Below are positions 16,944 through 25,434 of a DNA stretch of 34,292 nucleotides, piece after piece. The stretch covers positions 1 through 34,292 of the forward strand of contig CALFYC010000097.1 of the NCBI GenBank assembly GCA_937952895.1, written 5' to 3'. The translations under genes were made by a program, and so were the position numbers. How positions within the stretch are numbered: the first letter of the stretch is position 1; each line of letters opens with the position of its first letter. Under the pieces are notes generated by a model. The model saw only the letters and a list, made by a program, of their open reading frames with translations. It was not told the DNA's origin and ran no database searches. Origin of the DNA: an uncultured Neisseriaceae bacterium. GTDB lineage: Bacteria > Pseudomonadota > Gammaproteobacteria > Burkholderiales > UBA11063.

Positions 16944-17413
16944 AACTGAATTATTTGGGATTACATTCATGAAAATAAATAATGATGGTGGATTTGGCTG
17001 ATATTTACGAGTATGCCCGCCTAAAGGAAGTGGCAAGAACCGATATACTTTTACAGTTTATGCTTTAGATATAGACAAATTTTAACTTCCAAAGGATTCC
17101 ACTTCTCCAATCATTAGATTTATTCTTTATAAGCATATTCTTACAAAATCATTAATTAATGGATATGCTAATAATAAATAGTTATGTTTTTATTGAAAGA
17201 ATGATTTATTGTATTTGGATGTTTTAAATTTTGCAATATGCCAGAATTTCTTTAGTAAAAATCCCGGGTTAAGAGCACAATTTGGTATAATCATGCAATA
17301 ATTAACTTAAAAATCAAAAATAGTATGGCTGATTAATTTAAATGGGCTTAATAAGTTTAGTTTGGGAATATATTCTTTATAAATATTAAATGTAAATTTT
17401 TTAAAGTGAAGTT
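16944..17413. other. 470-bp spacer with a decayed gene, no intact gene
   Basis: The first half holds the remnant of a PEBP-family gene (described separately). The second half (about 17182-17413) is AT-rich and shows no coding pattern. Possible -10 hexamers for the lipoprotein gene are TATAAT at 17286 and TATAAA near 17376, but neither has a good -35 at the right distance. No terminator for the mechanosensitive channel gene is clear. Confidence 0.6.
16969..17181 (+). pseudogene. C-terminal remnant of a YbhB/YbcL (PEBP) family protein
   Basis: In one frame the bases encode NNDGGFG, a TGA stop (16999), YLRVCPPKGSGKNRYTFTVYALDIDKF, a TAA stop (17083), and then LPKDSTSP...KHILTKSLINGYANNK up to a TAG (17179-17181). 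This matches the YbhB/YbcL C-terminus, whose usual pattern is NDFG.xGYGGPCPPxG.HRY.FTVYALD, then a final H.L....I.G.Y. Only about the last 70 residues of a 160-180 residue protein remain; the N-terminal part is gone and the channel gene lies directly upstream. Two in-frame stops with no frameshift suggest fairly recent loss. Members of this family bind small phosphorylated ligands; the function of this copy is lost. Confidence 0.8.
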
Positions 17414-20400
17414 GTGGTTAAACCTATGGAAAATGGTAAATTAAAGTTAAAGTTGAGTTTCGGTGTTGTGGTTTGTGTGACTAGTATTTTAACGGCATGT
17501 GGTGGTGGCGGTAGTAGTGGTAGTAGCAGTGGCAGTAGCAGCGGGGGAGGTGCGCAAACTTATGGCTCCTTAACTGTAGGTGCTGTAGCACCTTTATCAG
17601 TAAAATCTGCAGTAAGTAATTATGTTATTCCTGTTTATAATAATAGTGATTTTCCTGTTATAATAGGGAATAGTATCAGTTCATCAATTACTAATGTTTC
17701 ATTTGATATAGGGGATTGTTCTGGTAAAACGTTAAATGCCGGTGAAGTTTGTTATGTGACGGCGAGTTATACGGGAGGTGAGGGCGCAGCTGGAGTTCAG
17801 CATGCAATTGGTGTTCTTAGTATAGCGAAAAGTGGGAGCGATGGACGTTCGTCTACCATAAATATTGGGTTAGATTATGAAACATTACCAAATAATTATA
17901 CTGGGATATTTTTAGCTCAATCATTATCTCCTGTTTTATTAAGAGGTGATTCAGCATATACTACGTTATGGCTATTTAATGGTTCTAATGCAGATGTTCC
18001 TTTTTTTAATCAAGATTCTCAATTTTCAGCACTACCTACATTAGGTAGTGGTTCTTGGACTCCGATTTCGACTGGTTGTGGAACAACGGTTAAATCTGGT
18101 GAGGGTTGCTATGTTACATATAAATATTCAACTAATCAGCAAACAGTTAAGAATGTTTTAAATTCAAATAAAATCAAAATATCTCCCCCTATTGCTTCTG
18201 TAAAAATATCAGCAAATCTAACAGGATATAACATATATTCAGATTTAAGTGTGCAGAATTTACCTCAATTGGGATCATCATTAATCTATTTAACACCGAT
18301 TAATATGTCTGAAGAATCATACCAGGTTTCTATAGTTAATGCTGGTAATTTACCGATTACAAAATTTATGGCAAATATTAGTGGTGAAGGTTTTACTATA
18401 GATGATACTAGTTGCCAAGCTGAATTACCATTAGCTCCAGGTAGCGATATTTGTTATCTTAATATTACAAAAAATAATCCAGAAGGTGTGGCTTCTTTAA
18501 ATGTTGTTTATTCCGATGAAGAAGAATCTCATACAGTCACGGCACCAATAAATTATGGAAATTTATCTTTATTACCTGGCTCATGGGTTATTACTGCACC
18601 CCAAGGTGAATCAGTTAAACTCAATGTGGCACTTATTAATAATGGTTCTTTACCGCTTGAATATGCAGGTAATACTCAAAGTGGTTTACAGGACATTAGT
18701 ATTGATGATAGCGGATGTATTGGTCAAAATGTAGGATCTTGTCCAATTATAATTAGTTATTCCCCAACAAGTGCAGCAGAATCTGGTCATGGTACAATTG
18801 TTTTTAGGGCTGGATCACAAAATGTCACGTTTCCAATTAGTTTTAGCTCTTATCCTGGAGGAGCTGCAGATTTAGAGTTCTGCTCTGATAATGCATGTAA
18901 TAGTCCTATTGTTGCAGATAATATTGCCGCAGCAGTTGGAAAAAGTGCTAGTAAATTGACTTATGTGAAAAATATTGGGCAAAAATCTGCTCCCAATGTA
19001 TCTTTGTCGATATCTCCTACTGTAAATAATTTATCCATAAAGTCAAACACTTGTTCTGGATCTATAGCTTCTGGTTCTACATGCCAATTTGTTCTAGAAT
19101 TTAATCCAACTTTAGTTGAAAGTGGACAAACTAATTTAACTTCTAGTTATACTGGTGGCTTATCAACATTGCAAGTAAATTATAGTTCTACTGAATCAAC
19201 ATATGCTAATGTGCTCTATTGTGATGACGCAAGTTGCACTAATCAAATATCTAGTTTGAACTTTAGCGCGGCAGTGCAAGGTAGTCAAAGCCAAACTGTT
19301 TATGTTGCAAATAATGGTTCAGAAAGTGCGACTAATGTAACATATGGATTTACGCATTCAATAAATGATATTACGGTTACACAAAATACATGCGGAACCA
19401 GTTTATTAAATAATACGCAAGCATGTCAGATAACTATAGCATTTAATCCACAACAAAATGAGAGTGGTAGTTTGAATTTTGCAACTCATTATACAGATTC
19501 AACTGGAAGTAAAGAAAGTGATTTAATTGTAAATTATATTTCATCTTCATATCCTTCTAATACAGGGTTTTTATACTATACTGCAGTTTTTGGTATTGAG
19601 TCAGATCATGTTGCTATTACTGCCTTTCGAGATACTACTCCATTGGTACTTGAAAGTGATAATAATAAATATAATCCTTTAATAATCTCTAGTTATATTG
19701 GTGGAGTTTTAGTTAGTTATTTACTTGATAATGACCCAGTTTATCCAACTTTAAAAGGACATTATAATGAAGATTATGTGATAGGAACTGTATTTTCTCA
19801 ACTTATGCAAGAATATGGTTCTGGGGTTGAGTCCGATTTTCCAGCTGTGAATAACAATATTGTTAGTCCAACTAGTAGTGTTATGGCCTCAGCTCAAGGT
19901 GGGCCATGGCAAATTAATGGATATTTATATAAGCAAATAGGCCCAGATCAAAGCTCTGGATTAATTAATTATGTGGCTTTACAAAAAATTTTGGGATATT
20001 CTGTAGATACAACATCTCAAAATGCTACTCCACCTATTTTCAATAATTTATATTATGGGCCAATTATTGTGGCGTATGAATTAGAACAGTATTTTGCGGG
20101 GCAGCTGATATCTACAGCTGGTGCTGGATCTACTCCTCCAGTTACCGGTGCTTGCTTGACAAATTTAAGCTCTCAAGATCCAGAGAATAGCCCTTTTGAT
20201 GTGTTAATGAAGACTATATATAACGCAGGTCAAACTTCTCCATATTCAACTACTATTGAGTCGGCTTGTACTAATAATACTCCATCTGAATTTTCAGAAA
20301 GTTTTAATACTTACAAAGCAGCAACAAGACTAGCTAATGATTCATTTGCATGGTATCCATTCCAAACTAGATTTTATAATGATGAATTATATAATAATGT

Positions 20401-21007
20401 GGACCGTAGTTTAGTTCTTTCACCTGCTGTGGAATCTAGTGGATTAAATAATAATCATGTATACTTTACTTTGGGTCAGGTTGCGCCTATTTTTGCATCA
20501 GCATTTGAAAGTTTAGGCTATATGACAGATCAATACGATTCAGCTACCTTCCATTATATTACTTATGCAACTGCACTTAATGCCTTTAATCAAAGTATGA
20601 GTGAATCACACTTTACAAATCGTCAAATAATCGATTTGGGGAATAAGAGTCAAAGATTTCAATTTTATAGTATAGTTAGAACGGCAATCCAAAATGTGGT
20701 TAGTCAAACTAATGCTAATTTACTTATGACTACTTCATCTGATATAGGTGTTTGTCCAGGTACACTAGGAAGAGAGTCAATTCAATGTTTTAACGGCTAT
20801 GAGAGTGCCTCATATACGGTTGGTAATTTAGTATCTTTTCCTGTAGCTGTAGGCGAAAGTAAAGTTCAAGATATTTTTCAATGCTTACAGAATGGCTGGT
20901 GTAATCAAAGTGCTTATGATCCTCGTGTAAGTGGGGTTGGCTATGGGGCTTGGAAAGTTTATACTTTAGATAAACAATGTACAAATCCATGTGGATCCTC
21001 ACGATAA
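17414..21007 (+). CDS. large secreted lipoprotein with Ig-like repeats and probable carbohydrate-binding C-terminus
   Basis: 1197 residues. A lipoprotein signal peptide ends in the lipobox LTAC, with C29 lipid-modified, and a Gly/Ser linker follows (CGGGGSSGSSSG...). The start may be the GTG at 17414 or the ATG at 17426; both keep the signal. Residues about 60-705 hold some six Ig/ASH-like modules. Each has a pattern such as VYVANNGSESA...C......C.I.F.P, with a cysteine pair that could form a disulfide. From about 715 to the end is a different domain with GGPWQINGY and GLINYVALQKILGY. The tail FQCLQNGWCNQSAYDP...WKVYT resembles chitin-binding CBM5/12-type modules. It should sit on the outer face of the cell envelope and bind or process a polysaccharide; no catalytic residues could be assigned. 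It is a single-gene unit ending in a strong terminator. Confidence 0.75.
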   Translation: MVKPMENGKLKLKLSFGVVVCVTSILTACGGGGSSGSSSGSSSGGGAQTYGSLTVGAVAPLSVKSAVSNYVIPVYNNSDFPVIIGNSISSSITNVSFDIGDCSGKTLNAGEVCYVTASYTGGEGAAGVQHAIGVLSIAKSGSDGRSSTINIGLDYETLPNNYTGIFLAQSLSPVLLRGDSAYTTLWLFNGSNADVPFFNQDSQFSALPTLGSGSWTPISTGCGTTVKSGEGCYVTYKYSTNQQTVKNVLNSNKIKISPPIASVKISANLTGYNIYSDLSVQNLPQLGSSLIYLTPINMSEESYQVSIVNAGNLPITKFMANISGEGFTIDDTSCQAELPLAPGSDICYLNITKNNPEGVASLNVVYSDEEESHTVTAPINYGNLSLLPGSWVITAPQGESVKLNVALINNGSLPLEYAGNTQSGLQDISIDDSGCIGQNVGSCPIIISYSPTSAAESGHGTIVFRAGSQNVTFPISFSSYPGGAADLEFCSDNACNSPIVADNIAAAVGKSASKLTYVKNIGQKSAPNVSLSISPTVNNLSIKSNTCSGSIASGSTCQFVLEFNPTLVESGQTNLTSSYTGGLSTLQVNYSSTESTYANVLYCDDASCTNQISSLNFSAAVQGSQSQTVYVANNGSESATNVTYGFTHSINDITVTQNTCGTSLLNNTQACQITIAFNPQQNESGSLNFATHYTDSTGSKESDLIVNYISSSYPSNTGFLYYTAVFGIESDHVAITAFRDTTPLVLESDNNKYNPLIISSYIGGVLVSYLLDNDPVYPTLKGHYNEDYVIGTVFSQLMQEYGSGVESDFPAVNNNIVSPTSSVMASAQGGPWQINGYLYKQIGPDQSSGLINYVALQKILGYSVDTTSQNATPPIFNNLYYGPIIVAYELEQYFAGQLISTAGAGSTPPVTGACLTNLSSQDPENSPFDVLMKTIYNAGQTSPYSTTIESACTNNTPSEFSESFNTYKAATRLANDSFAWYPFQTRFYNDELYNNVDRSLVLSPAVESSGLNNNHVYFTLGQVAPIFASAFESLGYMTDQYDSATFHYITYATALNAFNQSMSESHFTNRQIIDLGNKSQRFQFYSIVRTAIQNVVSQTNANLLMTTSSDIGVCPGTLGRESIQCFNGYESASYTVGNLVSFPVAVGESKVQDIFQCLQNGWCNQSAYDPRVSGVGYGAWKVYTLDKQCTNPCGSSR

Positions 21008-21035
21008 TATATCATTTTTATTGATAAATATACAG

Positions 21036-21059
21036 GGCGCTTACTATTAAGCGCCTTTT
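21036..21059 (+). terminator. Rho-independent terminator after the lipoprotein gene
   Basis: GGCGCTTA (21036-21043) pairs perfectly with TAAGCGCC (21048-21055) around the loop CTAT, followed by TTTT. Its GC-rich stem stands out in this genome. It is 28 bases past the stop codon. The opposite strand lacks a T-tract, so it works mainly for the + strand. Confidence 0.85.
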
Positions 21060-21117
21060 AATATTTATTAGTATTTTGATTCAAATATATTTAAATGTTT
21101 TATTCACTTAGTTTTAC

Positions 21118-21828
21118 CTACGGAATAATTAATATTTGCTCTTCAACCAATGTTTTTGGGACTTTGCTATTAAAACCATGTTGTATTGCTAGTGCAATTA
21201 ATTTTTCACTATTGGGGTTATTTAGGCTAAATTTGTTATAAATTCGATCACTAATTATTTTTGCAACTGTGCTTCTCGTGATACCAAGGATTTTTGCAAT
21301 TTGATATTGGGATATTCCATGGCTTAACAAATATAAAATTTCAAATTCTCGAGATGATAGTGTTTCAATTATTTTGTTATCAAGTTTGCTTTTTGATTTC
21401 AAGTCAGTTAATAGAAGATTAATTAAGTTTGATTCAAGCAAAGGTAATTTACATGCCAATATAGCAACTACTTTATTTTTATCATCAATAATAGGTTCAA
21501 ATTTTTGCAATACTAATTCATGATGATTTTTAAATGGAGGTTCTTTTTGACCACCAATCGTTAAAAATTTTATAGTTTGTTTTGTTTTAATAACTGATGT
21601 AAATAATTGATTTATTAATTCAACCATTTTCGGTGTTCCATGATTCAGCTGTAATAAAGTTTTACCTTTAATATCGTTATTTTCATTAAATTCTAGATGT
21701 TTAAGAACTAGATGTGCTGCAAGGATAATTTCGCCATTAGTATTATATAGTATGAAGTGATCATCTTTTTGGGCTTGTACTTCATAGTATGGAATAACGA
21801 TACCAAGTAAAAAATTATTTTTTTTCAT
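21118..21828 (-). CDS. LuxR-type transcriptional regulator with N-terminal PAS-like sensor
   Basis: 236 residues from the ATG at 21828; a TTG four codons upstream (21840) is also possible. The C-terminal part is a LuxR/FixJ helix-turn-helix: LSSREFEILYLLSHGISQYQIAKILGITRSTVAKIISDRIYNKF (about 160-205). The N-terminal half (about 15-130) has the layout of a PAS sensor, with ILYNTNGEIILAAHLVLKHLEF and a later EPIIDDKNKVVAILACKLPL strand. There is no receiver domain, so it is a solo regulator, possibly sensing a small molecule or redox state. It is divergent from the Bcr/CflA exporter 113 bases away, so the exporter is a likely target, with autoregulation. The closing residues after the HTH are longer than usual. 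Confidence 0.82.
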   Translation of the reverse strand: MKKNNFLLGIVIPYYEVQAQKDDHFILYNTNGEIILAAHLVLKHLEFNENNDIKGKTLLQLNHGTPKMVELINQLFTSVIKTKQTIKFLTIGGQKEPPFKNHHELVLQKFEPIIDDKNKVVAILACKLPLLESNLINLLLTDLKSKSKLDNKIIETLSSREFEILYLLSHGISQYQIAKILGITRSTVAKIISDRIYNKFSLNNPNSEKLIALAIQHGFNSKVPKTLVEEQILIIP

Positions 21829-21863
21829 TATGTCATCCAAATAGATGGTTAATAAACATCAAA

Positions 21864-21900
21864 ATTGTAACATATAATAATGTAAATACATAAGTACAAT
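21864..21900. promoter_or_regulatory. possible operator/promoter region between the regulator and exporter genes
   Basis: An inverted repeat ATTGTA (21864-21869) and TACAAT (21895-21900) flanks an AT-rich centre. On the - strand TTGTAC and TATATG are 17 bp apart and could be the regulator's promoter. The repeat is short, so chance is possible. Confidence 0.25.
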
Positions 21901-21941
21901 GGTTTAAATTTTAAAATGAATATGGAAGGTAATAAAAAATA

Positions 21942-23123
21942 ATGAATAAAATTACAAAAATGTTTTTACTTGTCGTAATATTTATCATGGCATCAGGACA
22001 GATATCTACAGATATTTATGTGCCATCATTTCCGTCAATTGCGCATTATTTTAAAGTGCCAATTTCTATGGTGCAAATTTCAATTGTTATTTATACCATA
22101 GGGTTTAGTATTGGAGTATTACTATACGGTCCACTATCAGATAAATATGGTCGTAAAAAAATGTTACTAATTGGCTTCTGTATTTCTCTTTTGGGGAGTT
22201 TGATTTGTGCTACGGCATGGTCAATAAAGATTTTATGTATAGGACGTTTAATTCAAGGTTTTGGATTTAGTGCTGGAAATATTATACGTGCAATTATTCG
22301 TGATTTAGTTGATGATATGACCCAATTAGCCAAACTTGGATCAATTTTGGGTGTTTTATATGCATTCTTTATGGCTATAGCTCCAATTATTGGAGGTTAT
22401 ATTGAAGAATATGCATTTTGGCAGCTAAGTTTTATTATATTGGCATTATTTGTACTTTTGTTAATTTACTACTGTGGATACCAACTTCAAGAAACTAATA
22501 ATAGTAAAGTAAATATAAGTATAAATAAAGTATTTTTACTATATCTTCACATAATCCAAAATAAGCAGTTTTTACTTTATACATTGATTGCTGCATTATC
22601 ATTGGCTGGAATAACTGGGTATATAGCAATTTCATCTTTTTTATTAGAAGTGCAACTTAAAATGTTGCCAACCTGGTTTGGTTATTCCTATCTTTTGGTT
22701 TCTATAATGCTATTAGTGGGAAACTTTATAAATGTGCGTTTAGTTCATAAATATGGTGTTAATAATATGATTAAATTAGGTCTGGTTTGGTTTATTTTGT
22801 CTGGCTTATTTTTATTAGTAACAGGGCTAAATAATATAATAAATGTTCCTATCATATTATTGGGTGCAAGTAATTATTTTCTTGCATCTTGTTTGATTTT
22901 TGGGAATACGAGTGCAGGTGCTTTAGCTATATTTAAAGATAAAGCTGGAACTGCTAGTTCATTATATTCCTCGATTCAAACTATAGGTGCTGTTGTTGGT
23001 AGTTTTATAATGTCAGGAATAAAATATTATAATCAAGCTTTATTAGGTGGTTTATTTATAATGTCTGGTATTTTAGGGTTAATCCTAATATTATTTTGTA
23101 TCCAATGTAAGAGAAGTAATTAA
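21942..23123 (+). CDS. Bcr/CflA family multidrug efflux MFS transporter
   Basis: 393 residues with twelve hydrophobic segments. The family signature is at the start: MASGQISTDIYVPSFPSIAHYF (about 16-37). The MFS motif A is GPLSDKYGRKKMLLIG (about 66-81), and the motif in helix 4 is GRLIQGFGFSAGNIIRAIIRD. These proteins export drugs, amino acids or other small molecules using the proton gradient. GGAAGG lies about 12 bases before the ATG. An eight-codon mini-frame (21916-21942, MNMEGNKK) ends with its TAA overlapping the gene's ATG. The divergent PAS-LuxR gene is the probable regulator. No clear terminator follows. Confidence 0.9.
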   Translation: MNKITKMFLLVVIFIMASGQISTDIYVPSFPSIAHYFKVPISMVQISIVIYTIGFSIGVLLYGPLSDKYGRKKMLLIGFCISLLGSLICATAWSIKILCIGRLIQGFGFSAGNIIRAIIRDLVDDMTQLAKLGSILGVLYAFFMAIAPIIGGYIEEYAFWQLSFIILALFVLLLIYYCGYQLQETNNSKVNISINKVFLLYLHIIQNKQFLLYTLIAALSLAGITGYIAISSFLLEVQLKMLPTWFGYSYLLVSIMLLVGNFINVRLVHKYGVNNMIKLGLVWFILSGLFLLVTGLNNIINVPIILLGASNYFLASCLIFGNTSAGALAIFKDKAGTASSLYSSIQTIGAVVGSFIMSGIKYYNQALLGGLFIMSGILGLILILFCIQCKRSN

Positions 23124-23621
23124 TAATAAATAGATATTTCTAAAGAATTTTTGAGTAAACAATTATCAAATTTATTTTATTGTCATACAGTAGTAATCTG
23201 CAAATTTTAACAATAAAAATTATTAGAATAATTAAGGGAAATTTATATCATTATTTATAATAGCTAGGTTTAAAGTCATTTAACAACTTTTAATTAATCC
23301 TTGCCCAAAATATATATCCTGTTTAGCTTATTCTTCAAAAACAGAGTATACTGGGTTATATTTTCCAGCCGTCCATGATTCTAAATTTCCTGTAATATCT
23401 GACCTATGCTGCTATTCTTAGGAAGCTCACAAGGGCTGAAATTTTGGGCATCCATATGATTATTATTAATGACCATATTGAAGAACTATATTATAGTTTT
23501 TATGGTTTAATTTGTTATATAAGCATGACCATGATATTATATTGATCATATGTAATGAAGTTTTAGGTAGATAACAATATTATGCTGGATATTATTGGTT
23601 ATCTAATATCCAGCGTATCAA
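23124..23621. other. 498-bp spacer between convergent genes, possible decayed fragment
   Basis: No intact gene is present. From about 23470 down to 23296 on the - strand, base composition is less AT-rich and broken frames give protein-like stretches: MDAQNFSPCELPKNSSIGQI in one frame, then GNLESWTAGKYNPVYSVFEE in another, then a stop. This looks like a decayed coding sequence, but I cannot name the family. The right end holds the hairpin after bipA. The rest is AT-rich without visible signals. Confidence 0.4.
23584..23614 (-). terminator. hairpin after bipA, probable terminator
   Basis: GCTGGATATTA (23584-23594) and TAATATCCAGC (23604-23614) form a perfect 11-bp stem with a 9-base loop, 7 bases past the bipA stop codon on the - strand. 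No long T-tract follows on that strand (ATAATATTG), so termination may be weak or the hairpin may protect the mRNA end. It could also stop + strand transcription. Confidence 0.55.
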
Positions 23622-25433
23622 TTAATTACTTTTAGATGCGCGTTTGCGATCTGTCTCATTTAAATGACGCTTACGAATTCGAATACTTTTAGGTGTTATT
23701 TCTACTAATTCATCATCATCAATAAATTCAATCGCACTTTCTAACGTCAATTTAATTGGTGTAGTTAAACGTACTGCTTCATCTGTACCTGAAGCTCTGA
23801 TATTAGTTAATTGTTTACCTTTTACTGGGTTTACTACTAAATCATTATCACGACTATGAACACCAATAATCATACCTTCATATAGTTTATCGCCAGGAGA
23901 TACAAACATACGCCCACGATCTTCTAATTTCCAAAGCGCATATGCAACAGCTTCACCATTTTCTTGAGAGATTAATACGCCATTTCTACGTCCTGGAATA
24001 TCTGGTTTGACAGGACCGTAACCGTCAAATAAATGTGACATTAATCCTGTTCCTCGAGTTAGAGTTAGAAATTCACCTTGAAAACCAATCAATCCTCGTG
24101 CAGTGATACGATATTCCAAGCGACTTCTACCATTACTATCTGAAGACATATCAATTAATTCACCACGACGTCGACCTAATTCTTCCATAACCGCACCTTG
24201 ATGCTCTTCTTCAATATCTACAGTTAATTGTTCATACGGTTCAGATTTTTCACCATCAATCATTTTCATAACAACGTGAGGTTTAGCTGCAGCTAATTCA
24301 AAACCTTCTCGACGCATATTTTCTAGTAGAATCGTTAAATGAAGCTCACCACGTCCGGATACTAAGAATATATCTGCATTCTCGGTATCATCTACTCTTA
24401 GTGCCACATTTGTTAATAATTCTTTATTTAAACGATCACGAATTTGGCGACTAGTTACAAATTTACCTTCAGTTCCGGCTAAAGGTGATGTGTTAACCTG
24501 GAAATTCATACTTAATGTAGGTTCATCAATAGCCAACATTGGTAGTGGATCTGGTTGATTTACATCACAAATTGTATAACCAATTCCAATATCTTCAATC
24601 CCATTAATTAATACTATGTCTCCAGCTGAAGCTTCATTAACATTAACTCTTTCTAAGCCTTCAAATACTTGGATTTGGTTAACTTTTGTAGTTTTTTTAT
24701 TACCATCAGGTCCAACTGCTACAACTACCTGTTGGCCAGGCCTAATTGTGCCACGACGAATACGGCCAATTCCAATTCTACCTACAAATGATGAATAATC
24801 AAGTGCTGAAATTTGTAATTGAAGTGATCCTTCAATGTCTGTAACTGGAGATGGTACGTGTTTTAAAATAGTTTCAAATAATGCATCCATATTGTCAGTT
24901 TTATTCTCTGCATTAAGTGTAGCAAATCCTTGTAAAGCTGATGCATATACAATTGGAAAATCTAATTGCTCTTCAGTTGCACCTAATTTATCGAATAAAT
25001 CAAAAGTTTGATTTATTACCCATTCTTGACGTGAGCCTGGACGGTCAATTTTATTCACTACTACAATTGGTTTTAAACCAAGAGCTAAAGCTTTTTTTGT
25101 TACAAAACGTGTTTGTGGCATAGGACCTTCAACGGCATCTACTAAAAGTAACACTCCATCAACCATTCCTAATACTCGTTCAACTTCTCCACCAAAATCC
25201 GCATGCCCAGGAGTATCTACAATGTTAATACGAGTATCTTTATATTTTAATGAGACATTTTTCGCTAAGATAGTAATACCACGTTCTTTTTCTAGGTCAT
25301 TACTATCCATTACTCGTTCAACTACCTGTTGATGAGATGAAAATGTTCCTGATTGTTGAAGTAGTTTATCTACTAAAGTGGTTTTACCATGGTCAACGTG
25401 GGCAATAATTGCTATATTACGTAAATTTTTCAT
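23622..25433 (-). CDS. bipA: translational GTPase BipA/TypA
   Basis: 603 residues, near the E. coli size (607). It is a ribosome-binding GTPase of the EF-G type that helps 50S assembly, especially in cold or stress. G motifs: AHVDHGKTT (11-19), DTPGHADF (G3) and NKIDRPG (G4). Then come the beta-barrel domains, the EF-G-like domains III and V (VALRVDDTENADIFLVSGRGELHL, EPYEQLTVDIEEEHQGAVMEELG), and the BipA-specific C-terminus (SRDNDLVVNPVKGKQLTNIRASGTDEA). The tail is basic. The ATG at 25433 comes one base after the stop of the upstream transporter gene (TAAAATG), with no strong ribosome site, so translation is likely coupled. Confidence 0.97.
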   Translation of the reverse strand: MKNLRNIAIIAHVDHGKTTLVDKLLQQSGTFSSHQQVVERVMDSNDLEKERGITILAKNVSLKYKDTRINIVDTPGHADFGGEVERVLGMVDGVLLLVDAVEGPMPQTRFVTKKALALGLKPIVVVNKIDRPGSRQEWVINQTFDLFDKLGATEEQLDFPIVYASALQGFATLNAENKTDNMDALFETILKHVPSPVTDIEGSLQLQISALDYSSFVGRIGIGRIRRGTIRPGQQVVVAVGPDGNKKTTKVNQIQVFEGLERVNVNEASAGDIVLINGIEDIGIGYTICDVNQPDPLPMLAIDEPTLSMNFQVNTSPLAGTEGKFVTSRQIRDRLNKELLTNVALRVDDTENADIFLVSGRGELHLTILLENMRREGFELAAAKPHVVMKMIDGEKSEPYEQLTVDIEEEHQGAVMEELGRRRGELIDMSSDSNGRSRLEYRITARGLIGFQGEFLTLTRGTGLMSHLFDGYGPVKPDIPGRRNGVLISQENGEAVAYALWKLEDRGRMFVSPGDKLYEGMIIGVHSRDNDLVVNPVKGKQLTNIRASGTDEAVRLTTPIKLTLESAIEFIDDDELVEITPKSIRIRKRHLNETDRKRASKSN

Positions 25434-25434
25434 T

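Noticed and set aside
20790..21002. 70-codon - strand frame at the end of the lipoprotein gene
   Set aside because: It is antisense to the W/C-rich tail, shows a His/Tyr-rich composition typical of a shadow frame, and has no ribosome site.
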